DNA of 64,000 bases from Bullera alba (Eukaryota; Basidiomycota; Tremellomycetes; Tremellales; Bulleraceae), in assembly GCA_001600095.1 (NCBI GenBank), contig BCIX01000004.1:872586-936585 (forward strand), read 5' to 3'. The notes beneath the pieces were generated by a model. That model did no database searches. It worked only from the letters and a program-made list of their open reading frames with translations, and was not told the origin of the DNA. This document shows, piece after piece, positions 37,996-48,282 of this stretch (position 1 is the stretch's first letter; the number at the start of each line of letters is the position of its first letter). Position numbers and translations under genes: made by a program.

Positions 37996-38582
37996 TAAGC
38001 GGTTTTGACGAACGCTATCTTTCGATCGGACCACAGGCACGTCGGGTTCGCTCGGGACCGGCTGTTGCAGTGATGTATGAGTTTTGTATCGCATGTATGG
38101 TCCTGATGTCTGCTCTGTCACTGTCATGGTCAGCGTGTGATGTATGTGTCTGGTTCACACTCGTTCAATGGCCCGTGGCAACAGCTGAGACTTGTGAGAG
38201 TCACATCGAACAGGTTTGCAGGAATCGAGCTCGCGTTAATTTAAGGGGTCGCGCCTCGGCGCCCCGGCACAGTTACGCAGTCAAAGATCGGCAACTCGTC
38301 TTCCATTCTTTCAAACACCTTGATAGCGCAACACACCTCGGCCTCGTCTTGTCCAGCCTACAGAGGTCGGCTCGCCTTCTCGACACCTTCTCGCCGACCA
38401 ATACCCGTCCACCAGCGAATTTACTAGGACGAACAGTAAACCGGCTTATTCAGGGAGTAGCAAAAAAAGCAAATCAAACCTCGTTGCCACCGCCTCCATC
38501 TTCGCACCCCTCGTATACATCGGTATCCAGATGGACCGGTAGTCAGTCGGCAGCAGGATCTAGACCCAGTCAGGTCAGAACG
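37996..38582. other. CPK1-SSK1 intergenic region
   Basis: This 590-bp gap between two genes in the same direction should hold the CPK1 terminator and the SSK1 promoter. An open frame reads through it into SSK1 from about 38070, but the part before 38583 is not conserved-looking. Upstream ATGs in that frame cannot be excluded as starts. Confidence 0.35.
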
Positions 38583-41500
38583 ATGAGCGGCTCAGCATCC
38601 ACTCAACGACCACTACCTCGGCTGTTAACGGACCAAAGGACGACATCCCGCACTCAAACTCCGCTCAACGGAGCAACGTCGTCGCCTCTGAGCGCTGCTA
38701 GCTTGGCGAGCATAGACTCGACTCATCCAATCGACGGGACCCAGCATCCTCATAGGAACATGTCAATAGAGTCTGGCGCACCTGTGAGTCTTGCTTGGAA
38801 AGTCTAGAGACCTGGAACTAGACCCTTTGATATTCGTTCAGATATTGACCAAGAGGTGACCATAGCTTTCGGCATCCTCATCCTCATCATCTTTCAACTG
38901 GCCCCAGGCGTCTTCATCCCGGACATCGAGTCCCGCTCCGTTTGGAAACCAGAATGTCATGACGGACCCTTTCGACAACACCACTTCTTTCTCCGAAGAC
39001 CCATTTTCCCACCGCTCAAACTCGAGCTCGTCAGGCGACGATGAGATGCGACACATCCCGTCTTCCTCCCCGTTCAACCCGGGCGAGGTCGCAGTGACGC
39101 TCATACCGGACCATTTGATGACCATCGTACCGGAGCCGCTCATCCACACTGGACAGCAGATGAACCCAGAGCTGAGCTCGAGCTCGCTCGACCATTTCGA
39201 CTTTCATGACGCCCCAGCTCCCCCAAGGTTCGACCGTACGTACTCTGCACCCCTGCCCAATCGAGTGGGCTTTCTCCGACATCCTATACCACCAATGAAG
39301 GATCCGTACAAATCATTCAACGAACACATACCATCAACTCTCGGGCGGAGTAGCAGCTCTATGACCTCTTCCACCTCCGACTCGACTACAACGCTGCAAA
39401 CCCCCTTATCGACGCTCTCCCTCGAACTCGCAGACGCTCTGCAATCCGCCATTCAAACACTCTTACACCTATCACCCCCTCATCTGCTGGACAATGCCAA
39501 GGAACAGTACTCTGGATGCTCGATACAGATGCCAAGCACATCCCTCTCGGCGCTGCTCACCTCGATGCGCAGTCTCAATTTCCTATCCGCCAATGCACAC
39601 GGGCTGTTTGAGAATTTTGCAGGAGTGGATGCTGGAATCTTATCCACACACAGGCCAAGACAGGACTTCGACATTGGAGAGCTACTGCAGAATGTAGCAG
39701 ATTTGCTCAGTGGTCAGGCCTCGCACGCCGGAGTCGACCTGGTCCTCTTCCATGGCGATGTTACTATCAAGCACGTCAGTGTCAGTGGAGATGTCGAGGG
39801 ATTGAGCTACACCCTGTCGCATGTGAGTCAACACTTATGGAATGACTGCTGACCTCGTCAGATCCTACGGCAGATTCTACTCGTAGCCAATCGAGGCGAT
39901 GTGATCGAGCTCGGACTTCAGATCATCCCCCAATCACCATCGATGACACCTCGTGTATCCCTGCCATTATCAGTCGACGACGTCGACGCATCACGGCAGT
40001 CCTCCGGCAGACCGTCTTCACCTGGAAAGCTGTCGTCGCCGTTCGGAAGTGGCGATGGACCAATGTTGTGCATTTTCGAAATCGTACACAACATCAGCCA
40101 AGCCATTCCAGGTTCCGCAGCAGCGACACCCCGTGCCGAGATCAATCCCTTCACCAATCTAGCCGAGGAGAAGGAGGCCATGACTCCCAAGCTCGATTCG
40201 CTGTTCACGCGGCGTATCATTGATCAACAACGAGCTTCGCTGAAATTGGACGCTCAGCCATCTTCGCCATTGGGGAGCGGAATGCCTAGACGGGCGTACG
40301 AGTTGTCGGTGCTCTTGCCTCGAGGACAGCCTCTGCAGGAACCGCCGCATCTGACTGTCGAGGAAGAGGCTTTACGCCAGCCATTCACTTCGGTACGACT
40401 CGCTCGAGAACCGACATTGAACGAGTTGTCCGAATTTGCAGAATCGCTCCGAGGAAAGAAGGTCTTTCTCCACGCGAGCCTGCAAAGCGTCTTTGCACGA
40501 CACCTCACCAGTTACCTCGGCGCATGGGGAATGGACATATCCCACATTCCTATAGAAGAGAGCGAAGAGGTCATCAAGCAGGAGACGGCACTTGGGGCTT
40601 CGGACAATACCGAGAAGTTTATCATCATCGACGATGACGTCGACGTGCTGAGAAAGCAATTGATCCAGATGCGAGCCACCAACGCGCCAATCTCGCTGAA
40701 ACCGCGATTGACCAAGCGACCTACCTTGGCCTCTCGAGCTCGGTCAACGCCTCACATTAGGCAGGTCTCTGGCCCTCCCAAACCCTCCCCGGTCATCATC
40801 CACTTTACCAGTCTGTCCAAGTACAACCACGTCAGGGATGTAGTATCCAATATTCTCGGCACACCATGGATGCCTGGCGCCATCAGCTCGATCACAGACG
40901 TCATGGTTATTCCCAAGCCAGTCGGGCCTAGACGTTTCCTCACCTCTCTGCATACCGCCGTCAGTCAGCCTGTGATTGACCCGTATTTCTCGCCTATAGC
41001 CACCACACCTCGCTCCCCAGGTGGATACTTCCCCAATGCTGCTCGCAGTCCCATGGCTTTGGAAACCCACCGAGAGGGCTTCTTCGATTCACTCGCGGAA
41101 GAAGGGCCAGAACACGCTTCAGAGACCGGATCTCAAAAGGCAAAGTCTCCATTCTCGGAGAATCCCCCAGCTCGTCCAGACTCGAATGCCGGACCGGCTG
41201 GCATGCACCTCAACCTCCCAACCCCCGGTGATGTCGTCACTTTGACCGCCTCGGAATACTTTTCCAACGCTATCAACAACAAGAATGCAGGAGCGGCAGG
41301 GGGTTTGGTCATACAGTCTCCCGATGGTCGACCGTTCGGAATGTACTTCGAGCCACCGACAAAAGGCGAGAGAAGGCAATCGCATACTCGAACGACGTCG
41401 AGCTCTCTGATCCGCAAGCCCGGCAGTCGACGTGCTTCGGGTGCAAACGACCCTCCGTCCACGAACGGTACTCCTGCCGTCTCGCCCAAAACGTACCGCC

Positions 41501-42836
41501 GGCAATCTGGTTTATCGACCAGTAGCACGCCAGGCGGCACGCCCGTGATGCCTCCTTCGCGCGAAACGCCCAAGTCGGGAGACTCGCCTTTGGAATCGAC
41601 GTTTGCCAGCAGAGCTGCCATGAGACGACGGACCATGTCGAGCACACCGCAGAGCCCGGCTCAAGCCACCGAAGAGCCGTATGTAGCCACCGGCAGGGAC
41701 AGGAGCAATACCGTGACCCAACGATCGAGAAAGAGCACGACGTTGCCGACACCCAAAGTGGCGAGTCCGAGCACGGAGAATGTTCCTGCCTCTGCAACGG
41801 GGACGCCAGCCAAGAAGACCCCCAAAGCAAAGAAAGCGGGCAAGGACAGCGGCGTGGTCGTGCCTCCCATCAACGTCCTGATCGTAGAGGGTGAGCAAAG
41901 TGGCTTGAAGGTGGACCATCTGCTGACTCGCATTAGACAATCCTATCAACGTCAACATCTTGAGCATGTTCTTGAAGAAGAAGAAGATCAAGTATGATAC
42001 TGCAAAGGACGGTCGCGAGGCAGTCGACAAGTGGCGCACCGGTGGCTTCCACCTGATCCTGGTGAGTACAGCTAAGAGGTAGTTTTCTACGAGTTCGAGC
42101 TGACAACTGCCAGATGGATATCCAACTGCCCGTGATGGACGGTAAAGAGGCGACCAAGGAGATTCGTCGGTTGGAAAAGGAACACAATATCGGCGTCTTT
42201 CCCAACACGCCACAGACCGACATCTTGCGCCAACTGTCTGAAGCCCCTCCGACTCCCGGTCCCCCTCCGCCCTCGCCATTCGCATCGTCTGTCATTATTG
42301 TCGCGCTCACTGCGTCTTCGCTGCAGGTGGACCGAGTCATGGCGCTCGCCGCTGGCTGTAACGACTTTTTGACCAAGCCCGTCTCGTTGAAATGGCTGGA
42401 AAGGAAGATTCTCGAGTGGGGCTGTATGCAGGCCCTGATCGACTTTGACGGGATGAACAAGTGGAAAAGCACGGATCTGAACGAGACAAAGAAGGGATTC
42501 TCGCTTGGACCCCAGGCGGCGGCGAGGAGCTTGGCGGATCGACTCAAGATTGAGAGGAGACCGGGCAGTCGAAGTCCAGGACCGACGGCTCGACTGGCGG
42601 CAAAGGCCAATCAGCCAGAGATCCAAATCAGGACGGCGACTCCACCTATAGCCAGTCCGGACGACCCGCTGCAAGAGGCCCGAAAGGAATTGGTCGAGAC
42701 GAAAGTGGATATTGAGCCACCGTCTCAGTCTGCCGAAGTCCAGGACTCGACGGCGCCACAATTATCTTCGATCACGGAGGACTTGGCAGAGTCGTTGGCT
42801 TCGCCGGCACCGGTAGCCAAGCCGCTGCCATCGTGA
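38583..42836 (+). CDS. SSK1: Response regulator Ssk1 of the HOG osmostress pathway
   Basis: Ssk1 receives phosphate from the Sln1/Ypd1-type phosphorelay; unphosphorylated Ssk1 activates the Ssk2-type MAPKKK and Hog1. The five exons join in frame: 38583-38783, 38866-39822, 39862-41890, 41937-42061 and 42114-42836, giving about 1,344 residues. The canonical receiver lies near residues 1054-1230: INVLIVEDNPINVNILSMFL, then FHLILMDIQLPVMDGKEATK with phosphoacceptor Asp near 1106, then VIIVALTASS, and DFLTKPVSLKWL. A proline-rich loop (SEAPPTPGPPPPSPF) is inserted in the receiver. Upstream, residues about 334-464 resemble a decayed histidine-kinase ATPase and about 583-752 a second, degenerate receiver (see findings). 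The rest is Ser/Thr/Pro-rich. It lies 0.6 kb downstream of CPK1 on the same strand. Confidence 0.93.
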
Positions 42837-43053
42837 TCAGCGCGGCGAGTCTATAGGTGGATGTGGGGATTCGAGAGGCTTTTCACTCGTTTTAGATGTT
42901 CTCACAATTCTCAAGTTTGTTCTTCTTTTGGGTATCGCGTTCAACACTGCACATCAATCATGTTTATAACATCTAGTACAGTCATATATACATGCAAAGG
43001 CAACCAAGATGTACTCGTACTCGTCCGACTTCAGGAGATTTGTCTCACAGGAT

Positions 43054-44205
43054 CTAGACGGTCAATACCCATTTGCCCTCTGAGAACCCGACTTTCAGAG
43101 ATTTGAGAACGTCGGTCGAAGCTATACTGTCTTTTTTGCCCTCTCCGACCTGTTTCAAGAACTGGTCGAGCTGCATTGACGAGGCTTTGGTTTCCAATTT
43201 GCCCAGATTCTTCCGCAGCTTCTTGAGCTGCTTGTCGGATGGTTCTGCGTCTCCATTGGTCTGAGCGGCTGCCGGGGCGGGTGAGGCGGACCGTTTCCTC
43301 TTCTTGTTCTCCGTCTCCGACTGAGCGGGTGCGACCGAAGCATTCTCGCTCTCGCCGCGGGGACGCTTCGAATTGGCTTTACTGCCTGTTCCTCCCTTGT
43401 CCCCCTTCTTCTTCTTCTTCTTTGGCCTCTCTGCCTCTGCCTCGCCGAGCACCGTGATGGGAATAGGGATCGTCAAGGTCGATGTCGAGGCTTCCGGCTG
43501 GGATTCCTCGATTGTCGGTGTGGATCCCCATGATCGCATGCCGGCAGGGTTGGTGAAGCTGTTTTCGCCGGTCGCTGCCATTCTAACAGATCCTCCGCCG
43601 TAGCCACCGCCGCCGCCTCTGCCGAATCCTCGGCCACGTCCACGTCCGCGTTCGAACCCGCCGCCTCGGGCGGGAAAGTCGGGTGTAGGGGGCGCAGCGA
43701 GCTGACTCAGTCTTGAAGGGTGAATGGCCGCAGCGGCAGGAACGACCGAGGGACCTGGTACAGGCGCCGGCGCCTCGACTGGAGGTGGAGGAGCAGAAGT
43801 CGATGCTACGGGTGTAGGAGCGCCGTTCTTGCCCTAAGGAGGAGAAGCGGGTCAGTAGGTGTGCAGGGAGGAAGCGAGCTTGACACACCTTTTTGGGGCC
43901 TTTGTATAGCGCTCCTTGGTATTTCTCAGCTTCGGAGATACAGGAAGTATGGGATCTTGAAAGCTCAAGTCAGTTACCCAGCTGTAGTAGAGCATGAAGG
44001 CGTAGAACGCACTTGTAATCCTGGTTCTGGAAGGTCTTGGAGCAGTCTACGAGGGCAGATTGGATGATCAGCTGCTGAGTGATATACATAAGCAGGAAAA
44101 AGACAACCCACCCAGACATGTGAAGCTGGCCCAGCATCGCTGTCGGTGTTGGTCGAGCTTGGGCTTTTTGACCGTATCGGCACAACCGTCACATCTAACG
44201 GTCAT
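43054..44205 (-). CDS. LYAR-type C2HC zinc-finger nucleolar protein
   Basis: LYAR-family proteins are nucleolar and act in ribosome biogenesis and RNA binding. The ATG at 44205 gives MTVRCDGCADTVKKPKLDQH, followed by RQRCWASFTC. An intron is removed, then DCSKTFQNQDYKSHTSCISE and AEKYQGALYKG. These are the paired zinc-binding motifs of zf-LYAR (CxxC...HxxxC and C...H...C), all intact. The centre is alanine/proline-rich, then an RGG box (ARGGGFERGRGRGRGFGRGG) at about 43610-43680. The C-terminal exon holds a lysine-rich nuclear localisation stretch (RPKKKKKKGDKG) and a helical end (LKKLRKNLGKLETKASSMQL). Stop at 43054. The gene is divergent from RPA3. Confidence 0.88.
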
Positions 44206-44530
44206 GATCAGTCCAACTCCATCTCAGGCGAATTTTTTCCACTCACTGGAAGGAGACCATGTCGTCTATAGAATGACTGCTTGTTGTAGTTGTGCAGTAG
44301 AGTCGAGGGGCTATAGCTGCAACGATATCGTACACAGCTAGAGCGATATCGATAGCAGAGCCGGCCGGACGTTTTGAACTTTTCTAGTCACGTGAGCCAA
44401 CCTCGGCCGGAATCAAAATCTCTCCGCTCAACGCGAGTCCGCGACGGTTGACGCGTTTTGAACATTGCCGTCCATCCTGACCGACTTCCTCAACTTCCTA
44501 GCTTTCACCACTCACCCAACATCCGCAGCC
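44206..44530. other. Divergent promoter of LYAR-type gene and RPA3
   Basis: 325 bp between two start codons. A short inverted pair of CGATATCG words (near 44323 and 44344) is the only repeat noticed. Confidence 0.35.
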
Positions 44531-45067
44531 ATGTCGAGACTAGGACCAGAACGTGAGTATGCGCCGGTGACCAACAATTGGTCAGGGCGCTGATAGGACT
44601 GGGAAGCACGCATAAATGCGAAATTGCTCGAGCAGTACCGAGGCCAGACGGTGCGATTGCCCGCCAAAGTGATCAAGTTGACTGGCGACACGGCCATGGT
44701 CGAAGGTTCGGACGGCGGACAGGTGTGTCATCAGCTAGTAGCTTCCCAAGATGGATGTCTAAGCTGACAGGCCCTTCAGATCGGTGTCCATCTTTCTAGA
44801 GTGAATCGCAACTAATCTTCCTCACCGAGAGATACTGATGGAAACCTCAGGATATGCGTATTGCCGACACATACGTCGAGATCATTGGCAACGTCAAAGA
44901 TGACCTCACGGTCAAAGCCCTGACTAGCATAAATATGGGATCAAAGCTGGGTGAGTGAGGTCGCACAAGGCGTTCTTGCCCTGCTGATCAGGGTTTTAGA
45001 CATGAAAGCCATCGATGCCCTAATTGGCTTTGCCCACTCGTCCAAGGGAGAAGGCGTGCTTTCATGA
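44531..45067 (+). CDS. RFA3: Replication protein A 14-kDa subunit (RPA3/Rfa3)
   Basis: RPA3 is the small OB-fold subunit of the heterotrimeric single-strand DNA-binding complex RPA used in replication and repair. The five exons join in frame: 44531-44552, 44607-44722, 44771-44800, 44851-44950 and 45000-45067. The product is 111 residues: MSRLGPEPRINAKLLEQYRG, then QTVRLPAKVIKLTGDTAMV, IGVHLSRDMRIADTYVEIIG, and SINMGSKLDMKAIDALIGF. The PRINAxxL(x)xY start, the central OB-fold and the final helix that forms the trimer core match the family. Identification rests on these blocks; the gene is too fragmented to be seen without splicing. Exon 3 is only 30 bp. Confidence 0.88.
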
Positions 45068-45356
45068 GCGTCGGAGAGTAGACATAGAAAGACGAAGTTC
45101 ACGACGTGTATGACAATTCCCAACATGTAACAACGTGCAATTATACAATACATGGTTGGATGTGACCGCAACACGCAGTCCAGTCCGCTCAATCTACATT
45201 CTTGAGCTTTTCCGTCCGTATCGGACGTCTGCGGTGGCCGAGGCCATCGGGGGTATATTGTAGGTAAGGTGCACCAGTCGTACTCTATGCGGCGTTTCGA
45301 AGGACTGTTTGAAGGTAGTGGATTAGCATAGCTCTCGGTCCCTTTTCTCCTTGCAA

Positions 45357-45956
45357 TTACGCACCCAGAATGACGGAGTCTCCACGTAGGAACATTTTCC
45401 TATAGCAACACGCCGCATCAGTCTTCCATCCACTCTACAAAGCTCCAAATCAAGGCACCCACGAGATGAATCGGTCTTTGTTGATAGGCTTCTTTCCCTT
45501 TCCTTTAGGCGTCTCTGTCCACATCTGAAGCATTCCCATCAGCTCTCTGACTCATCAAACCCCAATCCCTGAACGCAATTGATCGCCTTGGTGCTCACCT
45601 CCTTGACGTTCTCCAAGACCATATTGGCATGTCTGTCGAACGCCTTGACTCGCGCCAGAAGCTTCTTGTTATTCCTCAACGAGATCAACACCTGCGATTG
45701 ATTTCGGACCGACTGCTGCAGAACCGATAATGGCCCCTGAGAGATCTCATACTCCTCCAGCTCTCGGATCTGCGACTCGTCCAACTCGGACTTGGGGACG
45801 TGGGCGTATTGACTAGAAGTGGTGTGATGTCAGTATGTCACAGTTCCGGTTGTTCTTTGGCTCCATCCCTATCCTCCTTGTTGCCAGGCCCTCCCATGAA
45901 GGATTCGCTCTTCCCAGCCCGCCTGTGCCGCCAGCCGGCCGTTTCACTCACCTCAT
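45357..45956 (-). CDS. SMD2: Small nuclear ribonucleoprotein SmD2
   Basis: SmD2 is one of the seven Sm proteins that form the ring on U1, U2, U4 and U5 snRNAs. The four exons join in frame: 45956-45952 (only ATGAG), 45812-45599, 45524-45463 and 45399-45357. The product is 107 residues: [80 protein letters not shown], then [13 protein letters not shown]. Sm1 ([21 protein letters not shown]) and Sm2 (FLRGDSVI) motifs are complete. The first exon has just five coding bases, so a start placed in exon 2 would be wrong. Confidence 0.94.
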
Positions 45957-46635
45957 GCTGCCTGGTTCTAGGTATGTTGATGCTCGTGTATGCTGATCAT
46001 GCAGTGGACTTGAGCCTGGGACGGTCAAGTTAAGCGGGGATTTTCGGCAAAATTGGAAAGTGGCGTGCCTGAGTGGCGAATAAGAATGGTGCATCAGGGT
46101 GCATCCTGGTGCATCATGCATCCACGACCTCTCCAGGCGCCTCCAGGTCTCTCAAAGACTCAAGACAAGCTGGAGAGCTGTCACAAAGCTGTCAACAAAC
46201 AACATGAAAACATGTGAACAACTGTCACCCCGTCGACTTGGTCCGTTGGAAGAGAGTTGAAGGAGTACTGAAATTCGGTGGATGGTCCGACCACTCTTCG
46301 GTCTCCGTACAGGCAAATGGACTGATCACTGATCGAGCGACTCTCCGAGTGCGTCGAGATTGCGACTGTACGAACTCCGGCTGATTAATGATTGCTGACC
46401 TTGGAAACGCACCTGCAGACTTGCAGTCCCTAGATGTCTCGGTCACCCGTGGGTCATGGTCTCACGGACTCATGGTCCCAAGGGCCACACTGTCACTGTT
46501 CACCTCCTTTGAGGAGGTGTTGTACCAAGTGCACTCCCGGAGGGCCGGAACATGAGCAACGTGGTCAAAGGAGATCTGTGACCGGTGACACTGGCCTCAA
46601 GGACAACTTCACAGTGTCGCTCGTCGCTGGACTAT
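45957..46635. other. Divergent region between SmD2 and F-box gene
   Basis: About 680 bp. It holds the GTGCATC repeat at 46088-46122 and the palindrome-like ACATGAAAACATGT at about 46202-46215. No gene was recognised. Confidence 0.4.
46088..46122. repeat. 10-bp periodic GGTGCATC repeat
   Basis: Copies at 46088-46095, 46098-46105 and 46108-46115 are spaced exactly 10 bp, followed by a partial TGCATC at 46117-46122. The one-helical-turn spacing is compatible with repeated protein contact sites, but length is too short to judge. Confidence 0.7.
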
Positions 46636-48100
46636 ATGGAGACACGGCGTATAGTTGCTGCTAGAACGCAAAATCGCCCTCACTCCACCTCAATCATCGC
46701 TTCTGAATTGGTATCCCTTCCACGGGAAGTCATTTCCCAATCGCTGACATATCTCCAAAATGACGACTTGGCCCAAGTCGCACTCACATGTCGAACCCTG
46801 CTGGAAGATTCTGAGCGGGAGTTGTATCGCTCCATCCATCTTTCCAAGCGTCCACACGGCGCCCCCTCGTATTTCGACACGCGATCCGAAGAATTCACTA
46901 CCCTTCAGGTGATCCTGTCCAGTATCCAGGCTCGCGGCCCAAGAACGCGATTTGTCAGGTCGTTACGGGGACAACTCACCGCTGACAATCACACCCTCTT
47001 TATCCAATTGATCCAGCTGACGGCACCGAATCTGACCCACCTCGATCTTCAGCACGCACCGCCTCACCTCCTCGACCGGGAGATGGAAGGGGGCAACGTC
47101 CTGGTTCCATTTGGTCAAATGGTGCAATCGAGCTCAGGGCAAACTCTCTTCCCCTCACTGACCCACCTGACCATCGCACTCGACCATACTTGGCAACAAG
47201 TGGTCATGTCCCTGTTGAAGACCTGTCCCACGATCACACACCTTCACCTCACGTCTCTACATCCCAATCACACGCCCCCACACGGTCTCGAAGCTGTGAT
47301 ACAGGACATCAGCCTCCCGTCGCTGGTGTCACTACGAGTCGACAAAATGGTGGAAGGGTATCTCCCCCTCTGGACACATCTCCTGCTCCTAGGGCGTCGG
47401 TCCATAGCGAACATTCAGCTCGGATCGCCCTTTGCCCTCACGTTACTGCCATGGTGGACCGAGGTGGAGGCTCATCTGGGGGTTCTTGTAGGATTGAGGC
47501 GGTTGGACATACAGGCAAGATTGCCAATCTCCCTCTCTGGATCAAACACTCTTGAAGAGGTCGTTCTGCGGGTGGAACACGATCGATGTTATGCGAAAAC
47601 CCTCGAGGTGGGTCAGGAAACGTCACTCTGGCCACGGCTTCGGGCTAACGAGGGGGTAATAGGATATTGATATCCCTGCATTGTGCAACCTCACCAAATT
47701 GATCTTCTACCCGGATAGAAATGACTCACCAAGCTCTGACGGACCAAACAGAATCTTCCCCTGTACAAGATCACATTACGCCGTCAACGTCGACAATGCT
47801 CCACCGCCGTGCGTTATCATGTCGGACAGGCTGGCTCAGCGGCTATATTCAGCTCCCAGATTGACTACCATTGAATCCCACTCCCGGCTGCTGGACGAAC
47901 CAGCTTTGCCAGACCTGAACCTCGGGGATTCCGCAAAATCACCCCCCGAGCGGATCACGGTGCAGCGCTTCGTCGACGGAAAGGGCACGCGCTCGATTGC
48001 GACCACGAGTAACGGTCATGTAGTGGTCGTCGATGGTCAAGCAGTCCACTTACCCAAACCAGTCACCCAGACATGGCAATCGTCTATCATCACTGCCTAA
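46636..48100 (+). CDS. F-box-like protein
   Basis: F-box proteins link substrates to SCF ubiquitin ligases through Skp1. The ATG at 46636 gives METRRIVAARTQNRPHSTS. One intron is removed: CTCGAG is followed by GTGGGTCAGG, with the acceptor TAATAG before GATATTGATATC, rejoining LE-DIDIPALCNLTKL in frame. The N-terminal segment LVSLPREVISQSLTYLQNDD LAQVALTCRTL has the F-box pattern (LP.E.......L...DL......C). The rest is leucine-rich and repeats HLDLQHAP, HLTIALDH, HLHLTSLHP, which looks like irregular leucine-rich repeats. The total is about 470 residues. The substrate is unknown. It is convergent with TRAPPC11. Confidence 0.8.
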
Positions 48101-48282
48101 GGCTGATCTCAAGCCGGCGTGTCAAGACACCAGCGCCGTAGCCCCTCTTCCATCATACAGATACGTAGAGCTATGTGGATTGGCGAACGCAGATAGGCCA
48201 GATGAATTGCTAAACGTGCATGGGCCATCTGGGATTTCCTCACAGCACGTGTATCACATACTGAAGTTGTGTAGAAACGACA

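Noticed and set aside
38070..38582. N-terminal extension of SSK1 in an open frame
   Set aside because: The frame is open but the translation is not protein-like, and the region should be the SSK1 promoter. An upstream start is possible but unsupported.
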